Positions 43,836-54,012 are shown, numbered from the stretch's first letter. The stretch is DNA of 64,000 bases from Paraburkholderia tagetis (GCF_022213065.1 NZ_JAKLJA010000015.1:62001-126000), one strand, 5' to 3'. The notes: generated by a model not told the origin, from the sequence alone. Numbers and translations are program-made.

Positions 43836-44777
43836 TTACTCTAGCGGAAATCCACCCTCGAACGACTCCCGCAGGAACTCGATAAAGCGCGTAACGGCTC
43901 GCGGCACGTGCACGCCGTATGGGCGCACCACGTGCAACTGCGAAGCGAACGCGCCCACTGGCCGCCAGTCGGCGAGCAGCACAACCAGCTTGCGCGCCTG
44001 CAACGCGGGCTGAGCGCTGAAATCCGGCAGCAGCGCGATGCCGAGATGCTCGAGCGCGGCGTCGCGCAAGGCCTCGCTGTTGTTGGCCGCGAGCGGGCCG
44101 TTCACGGTCACGCTCACGCGCGACTGCGCAGCGCGGCGACCGGCCTTCTCGAACGACCACACACCCGAGCCCACCGTGCGCGGGTAGTAGAGACAGTCGT
44201 GCGCCGCGAGATCGGCCGGCGTTTTCGGAACACCGTGCTTCTTCAGATAGGTGGGTGTTGCGGCAATCACCGAGCGGATGTCGCAAAGCTTCCACGCCAC
44301 GTGAGTCTCCGGCACCTGCGCGCTATGGCGGATCGCGAGATCGAAGCCCTCGCTTGCGATCGAGGTGAGCCTGTCGGAAAGCTCCAGTTGCACGCGAACC
44401 TCGGGGTTGGCGCGCGCGAAGTGGGCGAGACGCGGCACGAGTTGCTGGCGCGCGAAAGCGACAGGCGCCGTGACGCGCACGGTGCCGCGCGGCACCTCGG
44501 CCATCTCGCGCACGCTCGCAAAGCTCGTGGCGATGTGCTCGAATTCCTCGCGCGTTTCTTCCACGAGCCGTTGCCCGGCTTCGGTGAAGCGCACGCTGCG
44601 CGTGGTGCGCTGCACGAGCGCGACGCCGGCCACGCGCTCCAGTTCGGCAATGCGCTGGCTCATTGCCGCCTTGCTCACGCCAAGGCGCGCTGCCGCCGCC
44701 GTGTAGCTGCCCTGCGCCGCAAGCACGTTCAGCCAGTGCAGATGCACCCAGAGCGCTTCGACTTTCTGCGTATCCAT
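43836..44777 (-). CDS. LysR-family regulator (CrgA/DmlR-like)
   Basis: A 313-residue regulator. N-terminal helix-turn-helix: GSYTAAAARLGVSKAAMSQRIAELERVAGVALV; effector domain starting RGTVRVTAPVAFARQQLVPRLA. It has no divergent partner gene here, since the adjacent IclR gene runs the same way. Target not evident. Confidence 0.88.
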   Translation of the reverse strand: MDTQKVEALWVHLHWLNVLAAQGSYTAAAARLGVSKAAMSQRIAELERVAGVALVQRTTRSVRFTEAGQRLVEETREEFEHIATSFASVREMAEVPRGTVRVTAPVAFARQQLVPRLAHFARANPEVRVQLELSDRLTSIASEGFDLAIRHSAQVPETHVAWKLCDIRSVIAATPTYLKKHGVPKTPADLAAHDCLYYPRTVGSGVWSFEKAGRRAAQSRVSVTVNGPLAANNSEALRDAALEHLGIALLPDFSAQPALQARKLVVLLADWRPVGAFASQLHVVRPYGVHVPRAVTRFIEFLRESFEGGFPLE

Positions 44778-44929
44778 GCAAGCGGATCCTGCCGTTCAAA
44801 CCGGGAAATAAAACCGGGAAATGCCGCCGATGATAGCACTGTGCCCCCACATTTTTTATCGACGGTGACGGGGATTGTTCGCTTATGAAAACAATGAAGC
44901 GCGGGGCAGCGTGCTCGCGCGCCTGTTGG

Positions 44930-45706
44930 TCACGCGCAGAATGTCTTGGCCGTTTCCTCGGCGGCGTGCCGCAGATCGGGCACGAATGCGAGCAGGTCGT
45001 CGAGCGTGACGCGCCCGACCGGCGCCTGAACGGCGATGGCCGCGCATGCGCGGTTGCGGTCGAGCATCACCGGCACGGCAATCGCGATCAAGCCCTGCAA
45101 ATGCTCCTGATTGTTGATCGCAAGCTGGCGGCGGCGCGTGAGCGCGAGTTCCTTGCGCAGCGCGTCGCGGTCGATGATCGTATGCTCCGAATGCGCGCGC
45201 AGCGGCAGCGTTTCGATTATGCGCTCGCGGCGCTCCTTGGGCAGGAAGCTCAATAGCAGCTTGCCGCTCGAGGAGCAATGCAATGGCACGTGCGAGCCCG
45301 GCTGCAAATGCATGCGCAGCGGCCATTCGGTTTCCACGCGGTCCACGTAGACCACGTCGTTGCCCGCGAGCATCGTGAGGTTGCAGGTCTCGCCAATCTT
45401 CTCGACCAGTTCTTCGAGCAGCACGTGCCGCGCCGCCGCCGGACCCGCGTGCATGAGCACGTTCACGGCCATCATGCGCACGCGCGCGGAGCACTCGTAG
45501 AGCTTGTCGTTGGCGCCGCGCGTGATGAGCCACGCGTCGGTGAGCTGCGCGAGGATCCGGTGCACGGTCTGCTTGGGCAGGTCCAGCGCGTGCACGAGAT
45601 CCATCAACGACAACGGCTGGCCCGCCTGGGCGAGCGTCTCCAGCACGCGGAACGCGCGCACTGCTGCGGCATTCGATTGATTCGAGGTCGACACGCTCTC
45701 TCCCAT
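44930..45706 (-). CDS. IclR-family regulator of the sulfoacetate genes (SauR-like position)
   Basis: A 258-residue IclR protein. Winged helix near the N-terminus (AFRVLETLAQAGQPLSLMDLVHALDLPKQTVHRILAQL) and effector domain with CNLTMLAGNDVVYVDRV, LHCSSSGKLLLSFLP and GLIAIAVPVML. ATG 45706 is chosen; TTG 45715 possible. Divergent from the sulfoacetaldehyde dehydrogenase gene across about 230 bp, so it most likely controls that operon in response to sulfoacetate or its CoA ester (inference). Confidence 0.85.
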   Translation of the reverse strand: MGESVSTSNQSNAAAVRAFRVLETLAQAGQPLSLMDLVHALDLPKQTVHRILAQLTDAWLITRGANDKLYECSARVRMMAVNVLMHAGPAAARHVLLEELVEKIGETCNLTMLAGNDVVYVDRVETEWPLRMHLQPGSHVPLHCSSSGKLLLSFLPKERRERIIETLPLRAHSEHTIIDRDALRKELALTRRRQLAINNQEHLQGLIAIAVPVMLDRNRACAAIAVQAPVGRVTLDDLLAFVPDLRHAAEETAKTFCA

Positions 45707-45933
45707 CTGATGCAACGCCGAAAGCGCAGGTCTGCGCCCAATGTGCCGCTGGACTGCATGGCGTCATTGTGCATCGGGCGACGCATTTTTCGGGACTATG
45801 GAAAGTCCCGAAATTTGCATTTTCCGGGCCGCCATCGCTGGGAGTTGGCGATTGAGCGGGAAACGGGACTCGCCGGCGCGCGCCGATGAATAGATTGGCA
45901 GTACAGCCAATTCTTCGAACGGGAGTGCAGCCG

Positions 45934-47391
45934 ATGAATGTCAGGGACACCCTTGCCGGGGCCACCGGAACGCGCGAGGCGCAGGCACGCGACGCACAGG
46001 CCGAGGCGCAAATCGCGGGCCTGATCGAGCGCGCGCGCGCCGCGCAGCAGGCCTTCGAGTTCGCGGGGCAGGAGGCGCTCGACACCGCCGCCGCCGCCGC
46101 CGCGTGGGCAATCATGGAACCCGCGCGCAACCGGCAGCTAGCCGAGCAGGCGGTGCGCGACACGGGCCTTGGCAATGTGGACGACAAGTTCCGCAAGAAC
46201 TATCGCAAGACGCTAGGGCTCTTGCGCGATCTGCACGGCCAGAAGACTTGCGGGGTGATCGCGCGCGACGAGGCCACGGGCATCGTCGAGATCGCCCGCG
46301 CGGTGGGCGTGGTGGCGGCCATCACGCCGTCCACCAATCCGGCCGCCACACCGGCGAACAAGATCGTCAACGCGCTCAAATGCGGCAATGCGGTGATCGT
46401 CGCGCCCTCGCCGAAGGGCTATGACTCGTGCGCGCTGCTAATCGACTTCATTCACGCGCAATTTGCCAAGGCGGGGCTCGATCCCGCGCTCGTGCAAATG
46501 CTGGGCGCGCCCGTGAACAAAGCCGCGACGGCCGCGCTCATGCGCGAGGCCGATCTGGTGGTCGCGACCGGTTCGCAGGCGAACGTGCGCATGGCCTATA
46601 CGAGCGGCACGCCGGCTTTCGGCGTGGGGGCGGGCAACGTGGCATCGATCGTCACGCGCACGGCGGACCTTGGCGATGCGGCGCACAAGATTGCCGCGTC
46701 GAAGACCTTCGACAACGCGACGAGTTGCTCTTCGGAGAACAGCGTCGTGATCGAAGATGCGGTCTACGACGCCATGCAGCGCGAGCTGGCCGCCTGCGGT
46801 GGCGTGCTGCTCGACGCACAACAGAAGGCGCAATTGCAGGCCGCGATGTGGAGCGACGGCAAACTCGCTGCGCAGTGCACCGCGAAGTCCGCGACGCAGA
46901 TCGCACGCATCGCGGGGCTTCACGACGTGGCCGCGCGCGAGCCCGCATTCCTGATGGTCGAGGAGAGCGGCTTCGGCGCGAGCCATCCGTTTTCGGGCGA
47001 GAAGCTTTCGCCCGTGCTCGCGGTCTATCGCGCGAACGATTTCGGCGATGCAGCGGCCATCGTGCGCAGTCTTTACGACTACATGGGCGCGGGTCACTCG
47101 GTCGGGCTGCACACCGCCGAGCCGGACGAAGCCGTGACGCTGGGCTCGACGCTGCCGGTGGCGCGCGTGATCGTCAACCAGGCGCACTGCTTCGCGACGG
47201 GCGGCAATTTCGACAACGGTTTGCCGTTCTCGCTCTCGATGGGCTGCGGGACATGGGGACGCAACAACTTTTCGAGCAATCTTGGCTTTCGCCAGTATCT
47301 GAACATCACGCGCGTCGCGTATCCGATCGAGGAGCGGGTGCCCGAACTCGAGACGCTGCTCGGCGACTATTTCCGGAGGTTCGGCCAATGA
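45934..47391 (+). CDS. sauS: Acylating sulfoacetaldehyde dehydrogenase
   Basis: A 485-residue acylating aldehyde dehydrogenase (AdhE-N/SauS type). The cofactor region TPSTNPAATPANKIVNALKCGNA and the catalytic cysteine C265 in FDNATSCSSENS are visible; the C-terminal NFDNGLPFSLSMGCGTWG matches SauS-like enzymes. SauS reduces sulfoacetyl-CoA to sulfoacetaldehyde in Cupriavidus necator. Start ATG 45934 follows GGGAG. It is followed, overlapping, by a ligase and then an MFS carrier, the sauSTU order. Function is assigned largely from that order. Confidence 0.8.
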   Translation: MNVRDTLAGATGTREAQARDAQAEAQIAGLIERARAAQQAFEFAGQEALDTAAAAAAWAIMEPARNRQLAEQAVRDTGLGNVDDKFRKNYRKTLGLLRDLHGQKTCGVIARDEATGIVEIARAVGVVAAITPSTNPAATPANKIVNALKCGNAVIVAPSPKGYDSCALLIDFIHAQFAKAGLDPALVQMLGAPVNKAATAALMREADLVVATGSQANVRMAYTSGTPAFGVGAGNVASIVTRTADLGDAAHKIAASKTFDNATSCSSENSVVIEDAVYDAMQRELAACGGVLLDAQQKAQLQAAMWSDGKLAAQCTAKSATQIARIAGLHDVAAREPAFLMVEESGFGASHPFSGEKLSPVLAVYRANDFGDAAAIVRSLYDYMGAGHSVGLHTAEPDEAVTLGSTLPVARVIVNQAHCFATGGNFDNGLPFSLSMGCGTWGRNNFSSNLGFRQYLNITRVAYPIEERVPELETLLGDYFRRFGQ

Positions 47392-49085
47392 GCGCGCCGA
47401 CGACGATCCGCGCGCTGATCGAGATGCGCGCCGCGCAGTACCCCGACAAGCCCTTTTTGCTGACGGTGCCCGACGAAGGCGCCGCCGGTGCTGCAAGTGA
47501 TGCAGATGACGCCAGAGACGCCGGTGCCAATGGAAGCATCGCGAACGCGACGCTCACATTCGGCGAACTGCATGAGCGCTGCCGCGCGCTCGAAACCCGC
47601 TTTCGCGACACGGGCCTGAAGCCGGGCGACGTCGTTTCGGTGATGATGGGCAACGGCATCCAGACCGCCACGCTGCTGCTCGGCGCGATGTACAGCGGAC
47701 TGATCGCCCATCCGCTGAACCTGTTGTGCCAGCCCTCCCAACTCGCCTATATCGTCGAGCATTCGGACACGCGGATGATCTTCGCGAGCGCGCAGACGCG
47801 TGGCGCGCTCAGCGCGGCGCTTGACGCGCTGCACGAGCAGGGCAGCCCGCGCGATATCGCGCTCGTGCGCACGGAGCCCGATGCCATCGCATTGCCGGCG
47901 CTGCCCGCGCTGGAAACGGCCGCAGAGGAGGTCGCGCCAACGTGGGCCGGCGCAGGCCATGAAACCGACGACGCGCACGCACCAGCCGAAGACGAAGACG
48001 AAGACGAAGCCGAGGCCGAGGCCGAGGCCACCGATATCGCGCTGCTGATGTACACCTCTGGCACGACGGGCGCGCCCAAGGGCGTGCTGCTGAGCCACGA
48101 GAACCTGTACGCGAATGCGCGCAATATCAGCGCCGAGCATCGCCTGGGCGTGGAAGACCGCGTGCTGGCTTCGCTGCCGCTCTACCATATCAACGGTCTT
48201 GTCGTGACCTTGCTCGCGCCGCTCTTTCACGCGGGCTCGGTCGTGCTGACGCCGCGCTTCTCCGCCGGCACGTTCTGGCGCGACGCTGCGAGTTATGGCT
48301 GCACGTGGATCAACGTGGTGCCGACGATCGTCGCCTATCTGCTGAACGGCGACGCCCCGAACGGGCTCGATTTGTCTGCGTTGAAATTTTGCCGCAGCGC
48401 TTCCGCAGCGCTGCCCGCCGATCATCACCGCGCGTTCGAGGCGCGCTTCGGGATCGGTGTGATCGAAACCATGGGAATGACCGAGACCGCCGCGCCGGTA
48501 TTCAGCAATCCCTATGATGTTTCGCGGCGCAGGATCGGCAGCATCGGCTTGCCCTCGGGCAGCGAGGCGCGCGTGGTCGACCGGGAAGGGCGCGAGTGCG
48601 CGCCGAACCAGTGCGGCGAGATCGTGCTGCGCGGCAGCCAGATCATGCGCGGCTACTACAAGCGCCACGACGAGACCGCGCAGGCGTTCACCGCCGATGG
48701 CTGGTTGCGCACGGGCGACCTGGGCTTTCGCGACGAAGAGGGCTATTTCTATATCAACGGCCGCTCGAAGGAGTTGATCATCAAGGGCGGCGAGAACATC
48801 GCGCCGCGCGAGATCGACGAAGCGTTGCTACGCCATCCGGGCGTGCTCGACGTGGCTGCCGTTGGCGTACCCGACCCCGCCTACGGGCAGGAGATCGTCG
48901 CGTTCGTGGTGCCGCGCGAGGCCCATTGGCAAGGCGCACCCGATGCGGCCGAACTGCGCGCGCATTGCCTGCGCGAACTGGGCCGCTACAAGACGCCGAA
49001 GGAAATCCGCTTCGTGAACGAGCTGCCGCGCGGCCCGTCGGGCAAGGTCCAGCGGCTCAAGCTGGTGGCGCCCGCGAGCGGCTAA
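47388..49085 (+). CDS. sauT: Probable sulfoacetate-CoA ligase (AMP-forming)
   Basis: A 565-residue ANL-family ligase. P-loop YTSGTTGAPKGVLLSHEN; MGMTETAAP; RTGDLGFRDEEG; GGENIAPREIDEALL; catalytic Lys in GPSGKVQRLK. ATGA overlap with sauS. An acidic low-complexity insert of alternating Glu with Asp or Ala (residues 201-214, from hexamer repeats at 47988-48029) extends the loop just before the P-loop. In the pathway it makes sulfoacetyl-CoA for SauS. Confidence 0.8.
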   Translation: MSAPTTIRALIEMRAAQYPDKPFLLTVPDEGAAGAASDADDARDAGANGSIANATLTFGELHERCRALETRFRDTGLKPGDVVSVMMGNGIQTATLLLGAMYSGLIAHPLNLLCQPSQLAYIVEHSDTRMIFASAQTRGALSAALDALHEQGSPRDIALVRTEPDAIALPALPALETAAEEVAPTWAGAGHETDDAHAPAEDEDEDEAEAEAEATDIALLMYTSGTTGAPKGVLLSHENLYANARNISAEHRLGVEDRVLASLPLYHINGLVVTLLAPLFHAGSVVLTPRFSAGTFWRDAASYGCTWINVVPTIVAYLLNGDAPNGLDLSALKFCRSASAALPADHHRAFEARFGIGVIETMGMTETAAPVFSNPYDVSRRRIGSIGLPSGSEARVVDREGRECAPNQCGEIVLRGSQIMRGYYKRHDETAQAFTADGWLRTGDLGFRDEEGYFYINGRSKELIIKGGENIAPREIDEALLRHPGVLDVAAVGVPDPAYGQEIVAFVVPREAHWQGAPDAAELRAHCLRELGRYKTPKEIRFVNELPRGPSGKVQRLKLVAPASG

Positions 49086-49184
49086 GGCGTGCCTGCGCAG
49101 GCCGCTTGCCTGCCGGCAATCTCGCCGGGGCAAAACCAACGCACTAGACGCAAACGCACAAGACAGAGTGAAACAGGAGACGAC

Positions 49185-50567
49185 ATGAAACAGCACGCGC
49201 AGCGCGTGAAGACGCGCCATATCATTCTCGCGGTCATGTGTCTGATGTACTTCATTTCATACATCGATCGCGTAAACATTGCAGTCGCGGCACCGCTGAT
49301 CCGCCACGAAATGGGCCTTACCACGGTGCAGCTTGGTCTCGTGTTTTCGGCGTTCGCTTATCCGTATGCGGCCATGCAGATTATTGGCGGCTGGCTCTCG
49401 GACAAGTACGGGCCGAAGCTCGTGCTCACCGTGCTCTCGCTGATCTGGGGCGCGGCGACGCTCGCGACGGGCTTTGCGGGCGGCGTGGCGATGCTGGTGC
49501 TGCTGCGCTTCGCGCTGGGCGTGGGCGAGGGCGGGGCGTTCCCGACCGCGACGCGCGCCTTCACATACTGGATGCCGGTGGGCGAACGCGGCTTCGCGCA
49601 GGGCATCACGCACAGCTTCGCGCGCCTTGGCGGTGCGATCACGCCGCCGCTCGTGCTCGCGGTGGTGGCCACGGGCGGCTGGCGCGACGCTTTCATTCTG
49701 CTTGGCGTCGCGAGCCTCGCGTGGACGGTGCTCTATCTGTGCATATTCACTAACTCGCCCGAGCAGAACCGGCGCGTCACGCCGGAGGAGACCGCCGAGA
49801 TCGGCTACCGGCGCGGCGACTGCGATCGCGCGAAGCGTGCACCCACGCCGTGGCGCAAGCTCGTGCATCGCATGTGGCTCGTTACGTTCGTCGACTTCTG
49901 CTATGGTTGGCTGCTGTGGGTCTACCTGACGTGGCTGCCGTCGTATCTCAAGGAGTCGCGCGGCTTCGACCTCAAGCAGCTCGCGCTTTTCACGGCGCTG
50001 CCACTGCTCGCGGGCGTGGTGGGCGACACGCTTGGCGGCGTGGTTTCGGACCGCATCTTCAAGTGGACGGGCCGCCTGCGCTTTGCGCGCTGCTCGGTGC
50101 TGGTCACGGGCCTGGGTGGCTCGCTCGCGTTCCTGCTGCCGATGGTGTACGCCCCTAACCCGATCATGGCGGTGCTGTTTCTCTCCGCCTCGTTCTTCTT
50201 CCTCGAAATCACGAACCCGGTGCTATGGACGCTGCCGCTCGATATCGCGGGCAAGTACGCGGGCACAGCGGGCGGCATGATGAACACAGGCTTCGGTATT
50301 GCCGGCATGGTCTCGCCGGTCGTGTTCGGCTATTTGATCGAGCGTACTGGCAGCTATAACTTGCCGTTCACGATCTCGGCGGGGTTGTTGGCGCTCGGTA
50401 TTGTTGCGGCGCTCTTCATCAATACGAATCGAACGGTCGAAGCCGATGAGGAACGCGAGCGCCGTATGGGGGCGGCCGATGCCGGTGCTTTTGCTTTTCT
50501 CGATTCTATGCCGACTGTGCGGCTCGAACGGCATACTCTGCGGAGGCCGTTGAAGTGGTGGCGATAG
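49185..50567 (+). CDS. sauU: MFS transporter, anion:cation symporter family (SauU-like)
   Basis: A 460-residue, 12-helix ACS-family carrier starting at ATG 49185 behind CAGGAGACGAC. Family marks: MYFISYIDRVNIAVAAPLI in TM1, GWLSDKYGPKLVL, FALGVGEGGAFPTATRAFTYWMP. Located 99 bp after the ligase, in the position of the sulfoacetate importer. A basic, soluble C-terminal tail follows the last helix. End codons shift to T/G wobble beside repeat copy C. Confidence 0.83.
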   Translation: MKQHAQRVKTRHIILAVMCLMYFISYIDRVNIAVAAPLIRHEMGLTTVQLGLVFSAFAYPYAAMQIIGGWLSDKYGPKLVLTVLSLIWGAATLATGFAGGVAMLVLLRFALGVGEGGAFPTATRAFTYWMPVGERGFAQGITHSFARLGGAITPPLVLAVVATGGWRDAFILLGVASLAWTVLYLCIFTNSPEQNRRVTPEETAEIGYRRGDCDRAKRAPTPWRKLVHRMWLVTFVDFCYGWLLWVYLTWLPSYLKESRGFDLKQLALFTALPLLAGVVGDTLGGVVSDRIFKWTGRLRFARCSVLVTGLGGSLAFLLPMVYAPNPIMAVLFLSASFFFLEITNPVLWTLPLDIAGKYAGTAGGMMNTGFGIAGMVSPVVFGYLIERTGSYNLPFTISAGLLALGIVAALFINTNRTVEADEERERRMGAADAGAFAFLDSMPTVRLERHTLRRPLKWWR

Positions 50568-50617
50568 TGGGGTTGCTTTTTTTGCTTTTTTTGCGTTTTC
50601 GCGTTTTTCGCGTTTTC

Positions 50618-51177
50618 GCGTTTCCTTGTGTTCGTGTCGGTCTATTAGCGTTGCCCCTGTGCGGGGCGGCACCTACTTTTCTTTGCAGCCGCAAAGAAAA
50701 GTAGGCAAAAGAAAGCCGCTCAAACCGCTAGTATGACGCCGTCCACCACTTGCCCGTGATCGGAGCGGTTCCGGAGCGTCTGTCACCACGCGCCGTACAA
50801 CGGAGTGACTAAGGGCTCATTCCTCCGGCGGCGCTACGCGCGCCGTGGGGCATAATCCAAAACAATCAGGATGCCTGTTGATCGGTGCTGTGCATGCGCC
50901 CTCGAGTGCCCAGGCAGAACCCTTGGTTTCCCCTGTATACCCGACCGCTGCGCGCGTAGCGAGCAGCGGGATGTGCGGGCCCTTTGTCACTACGTTTGAT
51001 GGTGCGGGATGACGGATGCCCCGGAACCGCTCCGATCACGGGTGAGTGGTGGACGGCGTCACACTGGCGGTTTGAGCCGCTTTCTTTTGCCTACTTTTCT
51101 TTGCGGCTGCAAAGAAAAGTAGGTGCCGCCCCGCACAGGGGCAACGCTTGCAGACCGACACGAAAACAAGGAAACGC
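50618..51177 (+). repeat. Full palindromic intergenic element, copy C
   Basis: About 560 bp between convergent genes, with outer inverted ends gcgtttcc...ggaaacgc and a hairpin in each arm (50672-50705, 51090-51123). The arms are complementary over much of their length. The left inner arm carries ggcggcgctacgcgcgccgtggggcataa and the right inner arm carries accgctgcgcgcgtagcgagcagcgg. Those two are swapped and reversed in copy B. No ORF inside is credible. Confidence 0.9.
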
Positions 51178-51218
51178 GCGATAGAAGGCCCGCGAAATAG
51201 AAGGCCCGCCAAATACCC

Positions 51219-52136
51219 TTAAACGCCCCCACCAAGCTTACGCAGTCTCCAAATCAAACTAGACGTATCAAACCTGCTACCACCGAGCCGCTGCACATCG
51301 CCATAAAACTGATCAACGAGCGCGGTAACCGGCAGCGCCGCGCCATTGCGCTTCGCTTCATCCAGACAGAATCCCAGGTCCTTTCGCATCCAGTCCACCG
51401 CAAAACCGTAATCGAACTTTCCCTCCATCATCGTTTGGCCGCGGTTGCTCATCTGCCAGCTCGCCGCGGCGCCTTTGCCGATCACATCGAGCACCAGCGC
51501 CATATCGAGGCCCGCGCGCTCGCCGAAGTTGATCGCCTCGGAAAGCCCCTGAACGACTCCGGCAACGGCGATCTGGTTGACCATCTTCGCGAGCTGGCCC
51601 GCGCCCGCTGCGCCTATCAGCGTGACGGCCACGGCGTAGTGGGCGAGCGTGGGCTCAGCGCGCGCGAAGCTCGCGGCTTCGCCGCCGCACATGATCGTGA
51701 GCTTGCCGTTCTCGGCGCCGGACTGGCCGCCCGAAACCGGTGCGTCGATGAAATGCAGGCCGAGCGGCGCGGCGCTGGCCGAAAGCTCGCGTGCCACGTT
51801 GGCCGAGGCGGTCGTGTGGTCGACGAACACGGTGTCGCGCGCCATGCCCGCGAATGCGCCGTCCGCGCCGAGCACGATGCTGCGCAAGTCGTCGTCGTTG
51901 CCGACGCACGCGAGCACCAGCTCGGCGCCCTGGGCCGCTTCGCGTGGTGTCGCGGCCGAGCGCCCGCCATATTCGGCGACCCATTGCGCGGCTTTGGCCG
52001 CAGTGCGGTTGTATACGGTGACGTCTAGCCCGGCCTTCGCGAGATGACCGGCCATCGGATAGCCCATCACGCCGAGACCCAGAAACGCGACGCGGTGTAC
52101 CGGATTGGGTGTGGGCGAGGTTGCGGATTGGCTCAC
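51219..52136 (-). CDS. NAD(P)-dependent beta-hydroxyacid dehydrogenase
   Basis: A 305-residue 3-hydroxyisobutyrate/tartronate-semialdehyde reductase family enzyme. GTG 52136 follows CGAGGAGCCACT. Rossmann motif VAFLGLGVMGYPMAGHLAKAG; substrate motif FIDAPVSGGQSGAENGKLTIMCGG; catalytic Lys region GAAGAGQLAKMVNQ. The same family includes sulfolactaldehyde reductase YihU. Its place facing sauU makes a C2/C3 sulfonate or hydroxyacid substrate thinkable, without direct support. Confidence 0.85.
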   Translation of the reverse strand: MSQSATSPTPNPVHRVAFLGLGVMGYPMAGHLAKAGLDVTVYNRTAAKAAQWVAEYGGRSAATPREAAQGAELVLACVGNDDDLRSIVLGADGAFAGMARDTVFVDHTTASANVARELSASAAPLGLHFIDAPVSGGQSGAENGKLTIMCGGEAASFARAEPTLAHYAVAVTLIGAAGAGQLAKMVNQIAVAGVVQGLSEAINFGERAGLDMALVLDVIGKGAAASWQMSNRGQTMMEGKFDYGFAVDWMRKDLGFCLDEAKRNGAALPVTALVDQFYGDVQRLGGSRFDTSSLIWRLRKLGGGV

Positions 52137-52338
52137 AGTGGCTCCTCGGAATGGGGAATGAAGCAAGGGGAGGGATTCATTATCGCAGCGAACTGGACTC
52201 AACGATTGCACGCAACTGGTACTAACCGCGCGTATTTTTATCCGCCCATACTCAATTCACACAGCATAACGATCTCGGGGCCAGGCTGGCGTGTCAGGCC
52301 TTGTCGCCGGCACCCGTGACAGAACACAGGAGACAGCA

Positions 52339-52539
52339 ATGCTCAGGTATCTGATTGGAATCGGCATCCCTTTTCTGGGCGTGATCGGCATGTTGCCCTG
52401 GGTGGCCGCACAGGACACCTATGTATTAGGCGTGCCCTTCATCTACGCGTGGATCTTCGCGTGGTTCGGGCTGACTTCCGTGTGTCTGCTGGTCTGCTGG
52501 CGTTGCTTCGACCGGCATCGCTACGCAAACGAGGCTTGA
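52339..52539 (+). CDS. DUF3311 small membrane protein, copy 1
   Basis: A 66-residue protein with two TM helices. The first starts at the N-terminus (LIGIGIPFLGVIGMLPWVAA), the second is FIYAWIFAWFGLTSVCLLVCW. It ends CFDRHRYANEA. DUF3311 proteins are encoded just before sodium:solute symporters and are presumed accessory subunits. It is paired with the symporter 63 bp downstream and nearly identical to the copy at 54168. Confidence 0.9.
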   Translation: MLRYLIGIGIPFLGVIGMLPWVAAQDTYVLGVPFIYAWIFAWFGLTSVCLLVCWRCFDRHRYANEA

Positions 52540-52602
52540 GCCCCTCGCCGTCTGTCGCACCGTCGCCACTGATTCCACCGTCGCCAACGCGGAGAGCTGC
52601 GC

Positions 52603-54012
52603 ATGTCCACTCTCGTTTTCTCGCTTCTGATCGCGCTTTCGCTGTATCTTGCCATCCGCTCCCGACGCGGCCATAGCAAACAAAGCGTGCATGACTTCTT
52701 CGTTGCCTCAGGGCAGTTCGGCACCGCGTTCGTGTTCTTCCTCACAGCGGGGGAGATCTACAGCATCGGCACGATGGTGGGATTTCCGGGCGGCATTTAT
52801 GCCAAGGGGCCGACCTATGGCGTCTGGTTTCTCGGCTATATTCTGCTCGCCTATCCCGTTGGCTATTTCATCGGCCCGCGCATCTGGGAGGCCGGCAGGC
52901 GACATAACGCCATTACCCAGGCGGACCTCTTCAAAGGCCACTATCGTAGCCGCGCGCTCGAGTTGATCGTCGCGGGCTCGGCCATCCTGTTCCTGATTCC
53001 CTGGGGCCAGTTGCAGTTTACGGGCCTCGTTGCCGCGCTCAAGGGTCTTGGCTGGCACGTCCAGCCGATCTGGCTGATCGTCGTGTGCGCGGTGCTCGCT
53101 TTTACCTATATCGCCATCTCCGGTGTGCGCGCGTCCGCGTGGATCTCCGTGCTCAAGGACACCTTGATGCTGGTGGCGATCGTCATTACCGGCGTGGCCG
53201 CCGTGTCGATGGCGGGCGGCACACACGAGGTGTTCCATGCCGCGAGCAAGCATGTGAGCAACACCATGACGGCCCCGCAGTTGCGCTTTTCGATGAGCAC
53301 GATGTTGTTCCAGTCGCTCGGCTTCTACATGATGCCCTTCGGCGTGCAGGGCTTCTTTACCGCGCGCGGGCCGAATACGATCCGCCGCACGCAGATCGTG
53401 ATGCCGCTCTACATGGTGATGTATCCGTTTCTCGTGATGGCGGCGTACTACGCAATCAGCGCGAACCTGAAGCTTGCCTCGCCCAACGATGCGTTCTTCG
53501 CCGCCGCGGTTCATCTGCTGCCGGACTGGCTGCTCGGTCTCGTCGCCGCAGGGGCGGCGCTCTCGGGGCTGCTCGTGCTGGCGGGCATCTGTCTCGCGAT
53601 CGGGCCGATCGTCACGCGCAACCTCTTGCCGAATCTGCCCGAGTCGCGCCAGAAGCGCACCGCCAAGTTCGTGATCGTCGCGTATCTGCTGGTGTCGATC
53701 CTCACCACGCTGTTCACGCCCAACCTCATGCTCGCGCTCATCAACACGACGCTCTACGGCGTGACGCAGTTCCTGCCCGGCATGCTGATCCTGCTCGCGC
53801 AGCGCCGCGTGCGGCCCGGCGCGGTGGCGGCCGGCATCCTCTGCGGCCAGGGCCTCGCGATCGTGTGCTATGCGCTGCATATTGACTTCGGCGGCGTCAA
53901 TCTGGGGCTCGTGTGTCTCGGCGTCAACGTGCTCGTGGTCTTCGTGGTGCATATCCTGATGCGGCCATCCGGGCGGCGCTATGCGATGCCCGATCCCGTT
54001 CATCATTCATAG
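52603..54012 (+). CDS. Sodium:solute symporter, copy 1
   Basis: A 469-residue SSS-family (LeuT-fold) carrier with about 13 helices, of the type partnered with DUF3311. Seen: TAGEIYSIGTMVGFPGGIYAKGPTYG, ITQADLFKGHYRSRALEL, GFFTARGPNTIRRTQIVMPLY. Substrate unknown; probably an organic acid or amide-like compound handled by the amidohydrolase downstream (inference). Confidence 0.9.
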   Translation: MSTLVFSLLIALSLYLAIRSRRGHSKQSVHDFFVASGQFGTAFVFFLTAGEIYSIGTMVGFPGGIYAKGPTYGVWFLGYILLAYPVGYFIGPRIWEAGRRHNAITQADLFKGHYRSRALELIVAGSAILFLIPWGQLQFTGLVAALKGLGWHVQPIWLIVVCAVLAFTYIAISGVRASAWISVLKDTLMLVAIVITGVAAVSMAGGTHEVFHAASKHVSNTMTAPQLRFSMSTMLFQSLGFYMMPFGVQGFFTARGPNTIRRTQIVMPLYMVMYPFLVMAAYYAISANLKLASPNDAFFAAAVHLLPDWLLGLVAAGAALSGLLVLAGICLAIGPIVTRNLLPNLPESRQKRTAKFVIVAYLLVSILTTLFTPNLMLALINTTLYGVTQFLPGMLILLAQRRVRPGAVAAGILCGQGLAIVCYALHIDFGGVNLGLVCLGVNVLVVFVVHILMRPSGRRYAMPDPVHHS

